Shown here piece by piece: positions 56,212 through 64,000 of a stretch of DNA of 64,000 nucleotides. A model generated the notes under the pieces. It had not been told where the DNA came from. It ran no database searches and saw nothing but the letters and a program-made list of their open reading frames with translations. Source of the DNA: an uncultured Neokomagataea sp. (lineage in GTDB: Bacteria; Pseudomonadota; Alphaproteobacteria; Acetobacterales; Acetobacteraceae); contig NZ_CAMKWA010000002.1 in assembly GCF_946476835.1 (NCBI RefSeq), positions 186,001 to 250,000 on the forward strand, in the 5' to 3' direction. Positions within the stretch are counted from its first letter, which is position 1; every line of letters begins with the position of its first letter. The position numbers and the translations under genes are program-made.

Positions 56212-57027
56212 ATGGCTTTGCTGTGCACCTTCCCCACAAATGCCAAAAGCATATCCGCAGGGGCCCATTGCGCTACAGAAGGATTTTGCGCGCCCATGCC
56301 CATGCCCTCCGGCCACGAAGAACCCGCAGACCGCTGCATTCATTGCGCAGGCCGACAGTTCAGTATTTGTGACGCCATTGACGAAGCCGATCTCGGCATT
56401 CTCTCTCGCGAATCTTCCAAAATGACCGTCCCAACCGGGCGCGGCTTCATTGAAGAAGGCGAGGAAGCTCGTGATTTCTTTGTCGTAACTGACGGTACAA
56501 TTCGGTTATTTACCTTACTCCCCGATGGACGACGTCAGGTCACCGGCTTTGCTGAACGCGGCTCCTTCCTCGGCCTCGCGGCTGAAGATCGATATGCCTT
56601 TGGCGCAGAAGCCCTCACTCCCACGCATCTCTGCCGCTTTCCCCATGTCGCGATGGAACGCCTCACAGAGCGTTTTCCCCACTTGGAAAACCGCCTCCGC
56701 CGTGAAGCCTCCCGGGAACTCGCCCGCAGCCAAGCACGCATGACGCTCCTAGGCCGTAAGAGCGCACAAGAGCGCCTCGCCAGTTTTATTATTGAGCGCA
56801 TTGGCTGCCACCACCGTGTTACCGGGTCCGACAACACTACAGACCTCTCGCTGACGCTCCCTATGCCGCGCAGCGATATTGCCGATTACCTCGGCCTGAC
56901 CATTGAAACCGTCAGTCGTGCCTTTAGCCTGTTCAAGCGCGAAGGTCTGATCAACATTCACGGCATCACACATATTGACGTTCTACGTCCTGAGCGCCTC
57001 CTACGCATTGCAGAAGGCAGCGTCTAA
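56212..57027 (+). CDS. fnr: FNR-type Crp/Fnr regulator with [4Fe-4S] cluster motif
   Basis: A 271-residue oxygen-responsive regulator. Three N-terminal cysteines C42, C45 and C53 (CIHCAGRQFSIC) and one central cysteine C141 (THLCRFP) match the four ligands of the FNR [4Fe-4S] cluster. The cyclic-nucleotide-like sensor fold (FIEEGEEARDFFVVTDG) and the helix-turn-helix SDIADYLGLTIETVSRAFS follow, with E232, S235 and R236 for the TTGAT half-site. An FNR box stands in its own promoter region. In aerobic acetic acid bacteria it is expected to adjust respiration to low oxygen. No ribosome binding site is clear for ATG 56212. Confidence 0.92.
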   Translation: MALLCTFPTNAKSISAGAHCATEGFCAPMPMPSGHEEPADRCIHCAGRQFSICDAIDEADLGILSRESSKMTVPTGRGFIEEGEEARDFFVVTDGTIRLFTLLPDGRRQVTGFAERGSFLGLAAEDRYAFGAEALTPTHLCRFPHVAMERLTERFPHLENRLRREASRELARSQARMTLLGRKSAQERLASFIIERIGCHHRVTGSDNTTDLSLTLPMPRSDIADYLGLTIETVSRAFSLFKREGLINIHGITHIDVLRPERLLRIAEGSV

Positions 57028-57037
57028 AACCTACCAA

Positions 57038-57061
57038 TAAAAAGGGAGGCCAAAGCCTCCC
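57038..57061 (-). terminator. rho-independent terminator of the TonB-receptor gene
   Basis: GGGAGGC-CAAA-GCCTCCC is a 7-bp stem followed leftward by five T; rightward the T-run is only two bases, so it suits the leftward transcript better but can aid the convergent fnr. Confidence 0.78.
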
Positions 57062-57091
57062 TTCCATAATCATTGGCATAAGCAATGACGC

Positions 57092-60000
57092 TTAGAAATG
57101 CGCGCCAATATTCAACTGGAACGAACGCCCAATAATCGCATCATAGTAACGCGTCATGCTCACCGTGCCCGGGTATTTTGGCAAAGCACCGGTGATGTTG
57201 TTGATCATGAAGTTCGCATCGAAATTCTTCGTGATCTGGTAGCCGAAAGTCGTATTGAAATACGCAAAATCCGGCCGCTTATTGTGCTCATACGTCGTAC
57301 TGGCAACCTGCACCGCATATTGTGACGCGCCATAATAAATCGTCTGCCACTGCATAAAGAATGGGCCGCGATAATAATTCAAGTTGAGCGTCGCCAAATC
57401 TTTTGGGCTCGATGTCGTACCAACACCTTGATACGTTGAACCCAGATAGGTCGTGTTGTTCTTGATGTAGTGCGTATAATCACCTGTCAATTCAACATCG
57501 CCAAACGATTCACTCAAACCAACACGCGTAAGCGGAAGATAGTAGCTCAAATGCGCCTGCATCGCTTGAAGGTGCTGGTTGGCAATATTGAAATACCCTT
57601 CAGTGAAGTTCGTAACCTGATGGTTCGAATCTCGGGTAAAGGTATTGCAATACGCATTTGGAAATGAACTCGAATCATAACAAGCATTCATCAGATCACC
57701 AACACTCAAAGAGGTAATCTCATTATTGACCTTAATATCAACAAAAGATGCTGTCATATCAAAGCCACGCATGAAATGCGGATGAATATCTAAAGTACCT
57801 GTATAACTTTTTGACGTTTCATTCTGAAGATGTTGATTACCACCCGACTTACCCGGAATAGTATAGTAGTTGATATTGGATGAGAAACCACCAGCAGGCA
57901 CGCCTTGGCTTTTGCAATTTGCTGCACGAATTGCTGGGTTTGGGCCACTATTGATATATTCAATCGAACACGGATCTGACGCCGTTTCATACGACGTGCT
58001 TTGCGGAGAGAACAATTCCGTTACTGACGGGTTACGCACAGATTGGCTGTAGTTTCCTGAGAAACCGAAATCACGTGTCGGCCACCATGCACCACCGAAC
58101 ATATACGTCCAGTAATTACCGGTCATGCTGTTATTCGTAAAACGACCATTTGTCGTAGCTGAAAGGTTATAAATACCCGGAACATGCATATTGGGTGACA
58201 CCAATGGCACATCCAACTCACCAAACGCTTCATGCGTATGATAAGCACCAGCCGTGGGCGGCAATGCTGTTGCATTACCATATTGCTTATACGTTCCGTC
58301 AGCCTGCTTTTCACCAGCGAAGAACGCACCTGGGTTAAAGTCATAGCCCTCGCGGCGATGCTCATACCCAAGATCCCACGCAACATCACCAGCAGGGAGA
58401 CGCACAATCGTGCTATGAATTTCGGCTTGAAGATCACGCTGCACGTTATGATTCTTGGAATGTGCATCCGAAATCACATAGTCACGTGCTGCTGGCGTCA
58501 GCTGATTGAAACCAAACGGATTCAACGGTGCACAGGTGGAACTACGCGTCACAGCCGTCGAGTTCGTGTACGGTGCGCAAACAATATTTCCAGAAGCATC
58601 TGTCGTCGCATTCAACGCATTCGTCAGGTTTTGCGTAACGATGGAAGGCTGTACCGTATCGTTGATGTACTTGCTGTACTCACCCTTTACAGACCAGCCA
58701 AAATTACGCCCAAGCGCATTGAAATCACCATTCAGTCCACCTTGGAAGCGGAACATCGTCAAGTTTGTCTGGTACAAACCCGCATCCAAATCTTGATTCA
58801 AACGCGCCAGGTAGAATGTATCGGTCGGCAAGCCAGCTTTACCAAGCGCATTCTTAATCGTAGTGCGTTCCGCAGATGTCAGGAACGGGTTATTCGTGCT
58901 CAACTGATACGCACCATTCACAACGCCGTCTTGCTGATAGCTCTGCAAGCTCAATGGATCTGCAAATTGCGGCGTATTCCACGTCCCCTGCCCAACAAGC
59001 TGGGACGCACTGCCTTGCGCGTACCAACCCTGCCATGTCGCATGCAGATGATCAGTAATATCGTAATGCCCAAGCGTCGTTAGGTTCAACTTGCTTGAAG
59101 GTGCATAAAGCTGACTGTAATTTTGCAGTGCTAAGCCATTACCTCCACTACCACGCAAGCCATCACGGAGCACAGAATTCGCGGTAAGAGGCACCAAAGA
59201 TTTACCGTCAGCACTAAACATTAATGCCTGACCGGCAGCATTCCCCACACCGTAGGGGCTCGCCAAACCACGACGCACTGGCAGTGAACCATCCGGCGCC
59301 TGAAGCATCGGCATACCCGTCACGGAATTCTGTAAGAAACGTACTTGTGGAGTCAAAACACGTGCATAGGGTGTCGTGACACCATAAGCGGGACGCGCAT
59401 AAGTCGTTGCCTGCGAGCCCGTCAAATACGGGCGGTCATTCGCGAGCATACCGCCTGCACCACGGTACTCTAAGTCAAAGACCACGCCGCCTTTATCATG
59501 ATCAAAAGACGTACCGGCTTTGAATGTGATTTTTTCTTGTGGCGCATCCAACTTCTGGGACCAATTTCCCTGCGCTGTCAGGTCAACACCCTTAAAATGA
59601 TCATCCAACTCGTAGTTGATCACGCCTGCAACAGCATCCGCACCATACGCGGCACCTGCGCCGCCCAACTTGGTTTCAATGCGCTTCACCAAAGATGTCG
59701 GGATTGTTGCTACATCAACCTGTGAACCGGACCCACCGCCATACAGAGAGGCCGTTTCACCACCGACCATCCGCATGCCATTAATCAAAGTCAGCGTACG
59801 CTGAGACCCCAATCCCAACAGCGAAGAGAAGCTTTGCCCTGCCCCGAAAGAGTTTTGCCCACCGATTGGGGACGCATCACCCAAAGAAAACGCGGTGTTC
59901 TCACGTAACATGGCAAGAGACAAATCCGTATAGCCACGTGCCCGCAATTGCGCACCGTCAACCGTCGTACCAGCCATAACGTTATTTAAGCGGCTCTTGG

Positions 60001-60373
60001 CCAAACGTGTGCCGGTAACACTCACAAATTCTTGTGACTGTGCCGGTGCAATCACAGCAGCTTGGGCAGCAGGCGCAACCGCTGCGACGCCACGCGGCGC
60101 TACATGCGACACTGCGCGTGGCTGTGTCGTTGCAACAGGTGTCGTGGTTGAAGCCTGCTTTTGTTGATGAGCAACATGCACAGCCTTACGCAACACTTTA
60201 TGATGCGCTTTGGCTGCATTTACTACTGCCGGAGCAGATTGAGCCTGCGCTTCACAAGCCACAAAACTTGCTGAGGAAATTCCAGCAAAAAGCAATACTT
60301 TCAAAAGAGAGCGCGACACCATCAACGGTCGCAACGTTGTTCCAGCACCTACCGAACACGATACTCTTTCCAC
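57092..60373 (-). CDS. TonB-dependent outer membrane receptor, unusually large
   Basis: An outer-membrane receptor of about 1093 residues. A signal peptide (about 18-45, ending near CEAQAQS) is followed by an Ala/His/Val/Thr-rich stretch (about 50-110), a plug domain (SRLNNVMAGTTVDGAQLRARGYTDLSLAML, GAAYGADAVAGVINYEL) and the 22-strand barrel ending in GAHF. No clear TonB box consensus was identified. The substrate is unknown; neighbours do not hint at a siderophore. GTG 60373 with GAGGA 6 bases upstream is preferred to ATG 60379. A 9-13-9 inverted repeat lies upstream. Confidence 0.9.
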   Translation of the reverse strand: MERVSCSVGAGTTLRPLMVSRSLLKVLLFAGISSASFVACEAQAQSAPAVVNAAKAHHKVLRKAVHVAHQQKQASTTTPVATTQPRAVSHVAPRGVAAVAPAAQAAVIAPAQSQEFVSVTGTRLAKSRLNNVMAGTTVDGAQLRARGYTDLSLAMLRENTAFSLGDASPIGGQNSFGAGQSFSSLLGLGSQRTLTLINGMRMVGGETASLYGGGSGSQVDVATIPTSLVKRIETKLGGAGAAYGADAVAGVINYELDDHFKGVDLTAQGNWSQKLDAPQEKITFKAGTSFDHDKGGVVFDLEYRGAGGMLANDRPYLTGSQATTYARPAYGVTTPYARVLTPQVRFLQNSVTGMPMLQAPDGSLPVRRGLASPYGVGNAAGQALMFSADGKSLVPLTANSVLRDGLRGSGGNGLALQNYSQLYAPSSKLNLTTLGHYDITDHLHATWQGWYAQGSASQLVGQGTWNTPQFADPLSLQSYQQDGVVNGAYQLSTNNPFLTSAERTTIKNALGKAGLPTDTFYLARLNQDLDAGLYQTNLTMFRFQGGLNGDFNALGRNFGWSVKGEYSKYINDTVQPSIVTQNLTNALNATTDASGNIVCAPYTNSTAVTRSSTCAPLNPFGFNQLTPAARDYVISDAHSKNHNVQRDLQAEIHSTIVRLPAGDVAWDLGYEHRREGYDFNPGAFFAGEKQADGTYKQYGNATALPPTAGAYHTHEAFGELDVPLVSPNMHVPGIYNLSATTNGRFTNNSMTGNYWTYMFGGAWWPTRDFGFSGNYSQSVRNPSVTELFSPQSTSYETASDPCSIEYINSGPNPAIRAANCKSQGVPAGGFSSNINYYTIPGKSGGNQHLQNETSKSYTGTLDIHPHFMRGFDMTASFVDIKVNNEITSLSVGDLMNACYDSSSFPNAYCNTFTRDSNHQVTNFTEGYFNIANQHLQAMQAHLSYYLPLTRVGLSESFGDVELTGDYTHYIKNNTTYLGSTYQGVGTTSSPKDLATLNLNYYRGPFFMQWQTIYYGASQYAVQVASTTYEHNKRPDFAYFNTTFGYQITKNFDANFMINNITGALPKYPGTVSMTRYYDAIIGRSFQLNIGAHF

Positions 60374-60457
60374 AGACATTCCTCACTTTGTAACCAAGAT
60401 TTAAAATCCGATTCAAAAAGTGAGGATTTTTATGTCGATTTGGCAATGTAAATTACA

Positions 60458-60488
60458 ACACATTATGAAACTGTATTTTATAATGTGT
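60458..60488. promoter_or_regulatory. inverted repeat between hpnN and the TonB-receptor gene
   Basis: ACACATTAT and ATAATGTGT form a perfect 9-bp inverted repeat with a 13-base spacer, about 85 to 115 bases before the receptor start. It could be an operator of the receptor gene or part of the end of the hpnN transcript. It does not match a Fur box well. Confidence 0.4.
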
Positions 60489-60525
60489 CTTAATTATCAC
60501 ATTCAGTTTAGTCTATGATATTGCT

Positions 60526-63111
60526 TCACACAGAATCTTCTGACCGTTTGGGCAGCAAGGCTGGCACCAGCACCAGCGTACACGCCAAAGTGCACCCCAG
60601 AGACATCAGCAATAATCGCCCCATGCTCGCAGTGCCCGGATGGGCCGATGCTGCCAAAGACCCAAAGGCCGTGGCCGTTGTCAGTGCAGAAAACAAAACT
60701 GCACGTGCTGTTGGCGAGGATAAAGGCCGCTTCAGACCCTGCCGCCAGTTCATCACAAAATAAATATTGAACGACACCCCCACACCCAACAACAAAGGCA
60801 AAGCGATGATATTCGCATAGTTCAATGTCTCAGGCACGGTAACGATCATAATCACCGTCAATAGGGCAGACATCAGCAACGGTGCCATCACAAGTGCCGT
60901 ATCCACAATGCGCCGCAACACCACCAGCAAAATTGCCGCGATCATCACCAAAGCCGAGATTGCTGCCACGATAAAAGCCGTCACAATCGTTTGTGCGCTG
61001 CCCATAATGGCAATAGCTGGCCCTGCCAAATTTGGCGTGATAGTTTCCAGTTGCGCCACGAAACGATGGAGCACTGGCGTTTCAGACATATGCCCATTAG
61101 GATGAATGGTCAGACGGGTACGGCCATCTGGCAGTGTATAATCACGCCGAATATCTGCCGGGATTGATGCCAGCGTCACAACAGAAGGACGCAAAACAGT
61201 CTTCAGTGTATCCAACTGATCCGGCAGAAAACGCGTCAGCGCGTGACTCGTCCGCAGCACCACATCATCCGGAGCTTTCGCCAACACTTGCAAAGCTTGG
61301 CGAATACGCTCCAAAGGCGGAGACAGCTTTTCTTTCACAGCATCCAACTGCGCTGCCGCTTTCGCTGCGGCATCACGTAGCGCTGCAGCATCCGGTGCGG
61401 GCGCAGGCGTGACTTCTAAAGTGGGCAATAAGATCGAAGCTGTATCCTCAATCATCGCGCGCTTTGTATCCTGACCTTCCGGCACCAAAGACCCAAGCCA
61501 CAATACATCATGCACACTCGGCAACTTTGAAAATGCCTCAGCCATATGGGCTGCTTGCGTCATATTGGGGGCCAGTGCCTGCGCACTATAAGGCGTCGTC
61601 AGTGGATTGGCTTCCAAGACATGAAGCGCGCGCATCCCTTCCGTATTCGGGTTTTTGGTATGCAACGGGTCCGCGTCGAACTTAAGCAACGGCATCAGCG
61701 CCACGCCCACAATGCCCAAAAGCCCAAACACCCGCATCACGCGCACACGCTTATGGCGCAAAAACGCATCGGCTGAGCGCAGCGATACAATGCCGGGCTC
61801 CCCTGCCCCCAAACGCGCACGAAATAAACTTAACAAAGCAGGTAGCAACGTCATGGTACACACAAAGGCTATAATCATGCCAATCCCGGCAATGAGCCCT
61901 AATTGCGCCACACCAATAAAATGCGTTGGGGTAAATGCTAAGAAACCCGCAGCCGTAGCCAGAGCCGCCACAAGAATTTGAGCGCCACTTTCACGCCCAG
62001 TCAGCGTGATGGCGTCTAATAATGGCAAAGCATTCCCGACAGCATCACGCTGCCCGCGCAAACGCACACTGTATTGGATCGCAAAATCTACAGCGATTCC
62101 AACGAACAGCACCGCAAACGCAACGGAAATCATGTTCAACTCACCAACCGCCAGAGCCGCAAGCCCCGTCGTCATCAGCAAGCCCGTAATCAACGTCAAC
62201 AAAATCGCCGCAATATATCGAGGAGAACGCACGGCCAGAACCAGCCATAAAGCGACCAAAACCAGCGAAATGACCAGTCCAGTGATCATGCCATGCGCGA
62301 CTGTCGAGAACTCCTCATCACCCAGCTTCACTTCCCCTGTAATCAAACCGCTGACCTGCCCCGCCTTCACCAAAGACAAACTATCAATGGCCTGACGCAT
62401 CGCCTGCGTAGCGGCAGCTCCGGGTTCAAAATCATTATAATCCAACACAGGTTGAGTGACGACGAACTCATGCCCCGTCCCCATGCTGGAAAGCTGCCCC
62501 AACAAAAGGTTTTGCCATGACAAATCAGCCGGATGCCCCTGCGAACCTTGCTCCAAGGCGATCGCAAAACCATTCAACGCTCCATTAAACCCAGCTGGAA
62601 CACCCTGCCCGGAACGCAACCCTTCCCCCACCAAGCCAAGCGCACCAAACAGGCCACGTGCCGACGGGTCCGCTGCGAGCGTCCCTAAAAAAGGCTGTGC
62701 TGAAACAATAGAGTCCAGCAAAGGCTCCAAATCTTTCTGATCAAAAAACAACAAACCATTCTGACGATAAAACGCATTGTCGTCCGGCAATGTCACCGTA
62801 CGAAAATGGACATGGTCTTTGCTCAGAATCTGCCCCAACTGGCGCGCCGCTTCACGCCCCGCTTCAGGCGTACGACTATCTAAAATCGCCACAAGCTGAT
62901 CCGCATCTTGCGGGAACAGACGATCCATCTCTGTCACACGCTGCTTCCATGGCAGCGAGTCCGCAAACATTTTCCCCGTATCCGTCGTCACACTCAAACG
63001 CAGAGCACTCAGCCCAACACTGCCAGCAATCAGCAGTACGAACAGAGCAACGACCTTTACGGCATGGCGGGCGCAGGCAGCGTTAAGCCGCCCAATCAGA
63101 TCGGAAAACAT
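60526..63111 (-). CDS. hpnN: hopanoid biosynthesis-associated RND transporter HpnN
   Basis: An MMPL/RND-family transporter of 861 residues with two six-helix groups separated by periplasmic domains (about 40-250 and 440-690). The sequence fits HpnN, which moves hopanoids from the inner to the outer membrane, with the helix-4 stretch LFVGIAVDFAIQYSVR and the loop SLPWKQRVTEMDRLFP near the N-terminus. Hopanoids are abundant in acetic acid bacteria and support acid and ethanol tolerance. ATG 63111 is the fitting start; the track's extension overlaps yigZ. The rest of the hpn cluster is not in this window. Confidence 0.9.
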   Translation of the reverse strand: MFSDLIGRLNAACARHAVKVVALFVLLIAGSVGLSALRLSVTTDTGKMFADSLPWKQRVTEMDRLFPQDADQLVAILDSRTPEAGREAARQLGQILSKDHVHFRTVTLPDDNAFYRQNGLLFFDQKDLEPLLDSIVSAQPFLGTLAADPSARGLFGALGLVGEGLRSGQGVPAGFNGALNGFAIALEQGSQGHPADLSWQNLLLGQLSSMGTGHEFVVTQPVLDYNDFEPGAAATQAMRQAIDSLSLVKAGQVSGLITGEVKLGDEEFSTVAHGMITGLVISLVLVALWLVLAVRSPRYIAAILLTLITGLLMTTGLAALAVGELNMISVAFAVLFVGIAVDFAIQYSVRLRGQRDAVGNALPLLDAITLTGRESGAQILVAALATAAGFLAFTPTHFIGVAQLGLIAGIGMIIAFVCTMTLLPALLSLFRARLGAGEPGIVSLRSADAFLRHKRVRVMRVFGLLGIVGVALMPLLKFDADPLHTKNPNTEGMRALHVLEANPLTTPYSAQALAPNMTQAAHMAEAFSKLPSVHDVLWLGSLVPEGQDTKRAMIEDTASILLPTLEVTPAPAPDAAALRDAAAKAAAQLDAVKEKLSPPLERIRQALQVLAKAPDDVVLRTSHALTRFLPDQLDTLKTVLRPSVVTLASIPADIRRDYTLPDGRTRLTIHPNGHMSETPVLHRFVAQLETITPNLAGPAIAIMGSAQTIVTAFIVAAISALVMIAAILLVVLRRIVDTALVMAPLLMSALLTVIMIVTVPETLNYANIIALPLLLGVGVSFNIYFVMNWRQGLKRPLSSPTARAVLFSALTTATAFGSLAASAHPGTASMGRLLLMSLGCTLACTLVLVPALLPKRSEDSV

Positions 63112-63198
63112 GCCCACTATATAGCAGATTTCTACCAATCCCCCTACCCCCCGTTCCCGGCACCTGACATCACGGCACAGATCAGGCACAATCCCCCC

Positions 63199-63789
63199 AT
63201 GATCTGGACCCTTGATGCCCCTACCGAACATCACTCCGTGGTGCGCAATAGCGTTTTTCACACACATGCTGCCCCCGTGACTGACGAAGCTGAAGCAATG
63301 GCGTTCCTACACACAGTTGCGGTCCCAGACGCCACCCATAATTGTTGGGCCTTTCGCACCGGCCAACGCTTTCGCTCAAGCGATGATGGCGAACCCTCCG
63401 GCACGGCTGGACGCCCTATCCTTGCCGCGATTGACGGACAAAGCTTTGATAATGTGATGGTCGTGGTGATCCGCTGGTTTGGTGGCGTCAAACTCGGAGC
63501 GGGCGGCCTTGTACGCGCTTATGGCGGGGCTGCAGCAGCCTGCTTACGTGAAGCGCCCAAATCCGAACGGATCGAAACGCGCATGCTCCACTTCCACTGC
63601 CCCTTCTCCCTTTTTGCTCGCCTAGAAGCACGCTGCGCCACATGGGGGGCACAAAAAACAGATACGCAATTCGATTCTAATGGCGTTCAACTCGCCCTTG
63701 CTGTGCCTCTCAGCATTTTAGAAAACGTCACAACGGAGCTCCGCGACATGACACGCGGACAAATTCACATTCAATGCGACGATGAATAA
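63199..63789 (+). CDS. YigZ/IMPACT family protein
   Basis: A 196-residue member of UPF0029/IMPACT. The family signature RWFGGVKLGAGGLVRAYGGAA is intact (about 95-115), preceded by DATHNCWAFR and DDGEPSGTAGRPIL. Members of the family may act on peptides (proline dipeptidase-like activity has been proposed) or in translation control; the role in bacteria is unsettled. The track's upstream extension overlaps hpnN; ATG 63199 gives the usual family length. Confidence 0.9.
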   Translation: MIWTLDAPTEHHSVVRNSVFHTHAAPVTDEAEAMAFLHTVAVPDATHNCWAFRTGQRFRSSDDGEPSGTAGRPILAAIDGQSFDNVMVVVIRWFGGVKLGAGGLVRAYGGAAAACLREAPKSERIETRMLHFHCPFSLFARLEARCATWGAQKTDTQFDSNGVQLALAVPLSILENVTTELRDMTRGQIHIQCDDE

Positions 63790-63907
63790 CACCCAAAAAT
63801 CGTTATATATAGAAAACATTCTATCCTCGTATTGATTGTAGAAAAACAATCAAAAATCGTCTTACTATACTTCCTAAAGAGATATACCGAACAGAGAAAG
63901 CAATTCC

Positions 63908-64000
63908 ATGCCCCCTTCACGGTCACTGAAGATACGCGCAGCCCCCCCATCACACGCCTTCAGTGCCTGCCTATTTTTCGTGACGGTCATCAGCATACCC
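63908..64000 (+). CDS. start of a secreted or membrane protein, cut off by the window edge
   Basis: A frame beginning MPPSRSLKIRAAPP and continuing into a hydrophobic run (AFSACLFFVTVIS) is open to the end of the window. The basic start with a hydrophobic core suits a signal peptide or first membrane helix. An AGAGAAAG stretch lies upstream. Only 31 residues are visible, so nothing more can be said. Confidence 0.45.
   Translation, partial: MPPSRSLKIRAAPPSHAFSACLFFVTVISIP

Noticed and set aside
57610-57640. tRNA-like GGTTCGAATC sequence
   Set aside because: It lies inside the TonB-receptor coding frame, and no acceptor or anticodon stem can be formed around it.
58232-59083. 283-aa rightward frame opposite the TonB receptor
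   Set aside because: It is a shadow of the receptor gene with Arg/Ile-rich composition.
1-64000. Search by eye for CRISPR arrays, insertion sequences, phage genes and rRNA
   Set aside because: No regularly spaced repeats, transposase or integrase frames, or rRNA-like stretches were seen.

Overview
The window looks like a piece of chromosome from an acetic acid bacterium (Acetobacteraceae, Alphaproteobacteria). The evidence is a moderately GC-rich base composition (judged by eye, not computed), a class I lysyl-tRNA synthetase, a cyoABCD ubiquinol oxidase, a hopanoid transporter of the HpnN type, an alphaproteobacterial hdaA-ppk-ppx arrangement beside purMN, a SUV3-like helicase and an FNR regulator with an alphaproteobacterial cysteine pattern. 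Genus and species cannot be fixed from sequence alone. There is no phage, insertion sequence, CRISPR array, rRNA or tRNA that I can support. Most genes are chromosomal core or near-core, tightly packed, with many 1 to 8 base overlaps.

Layout. 1-6.7 kb: polyphosphate metabolism (ppx, ppk), the DnaA-related regulator HdaA, and divergent purMN. 6.7-9.8 kb: two convergent multi-pass membrane proteins, one DUF2142 and one GT-C-like. 9.8-14.8 kb: ndk, an ABC-F ATPase, an AI-2E/PerM-type membrane protein, a MerR/TipAS regulator broken by a frameshift, and a small membrane-anchored protein. 14.8-19.0 kb: a nucleotide-sugar group (DegT aminotransferase, FlaA1/PglF-like 4,6-dehydratase, WecA-like phosphoglycosyltransferase). 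19.0-24.6 kb: a MarR regulator, leucyl aminopeptidase, SUV3-like RNA helicase, an S4 RNA-binding protein and a 7Fe ferredoxin. 24.6-28.7 kb: the cyoABCD operon. 28.7-35 kb: Bax-inhibitor-1 protein, a ThpR-like protein with an altered second motif, MarC, an MprF-like protein missing half of its synthetase domain, and class I LysRS. 35-40.5 kb: DinG/XPD-type helicase and a large MscS channel. 40.6-42.3 kb: a more AT-rich AraC regulator/methyltransferase pair. 42.4-45.5 kb: a glycosyltransferase, a COG2908-type phosphoesterase and a lipid kinase, which together resemble a PlcP-Agt lipid-remodelling cassette with a candidate Pho box. 45.5-49.1 kb: mgtC and mgtA. 49.2-55.0 kb: a CzcCBA-type tripartite metal efflux system. 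55.3-57.0 kb: ompW and an FNR regulator, divergent around a near-perfect FNR box. 57-63.8 kb: a very large TonB-dependent receptor, hpnN and a YigZ/IMPACT protein. A secreted or membrane protein begins at the right edge and is cut off.

The window is envelope-heavy. Polyphosphate genes, a predicted phosphate-starvation lipid exchange cassette, a phospholipid flippase relative, a hopanoid transporter, a nucleotide-sugar group, a mechanosensitive channel, magnesium uptake and heavy-metal efflux all sit within 64 kb. The most promising items for follow-up are the plcP-agt-lipid kinase cassette, the MprF half-synthetase next to LysRS and MarC, the FNR box shared by ompW and fnr, the ThpR-like protein with a changed catalytic motif, and the frameshifted MerR regulator. 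I see no wholly novel multi-gene system.
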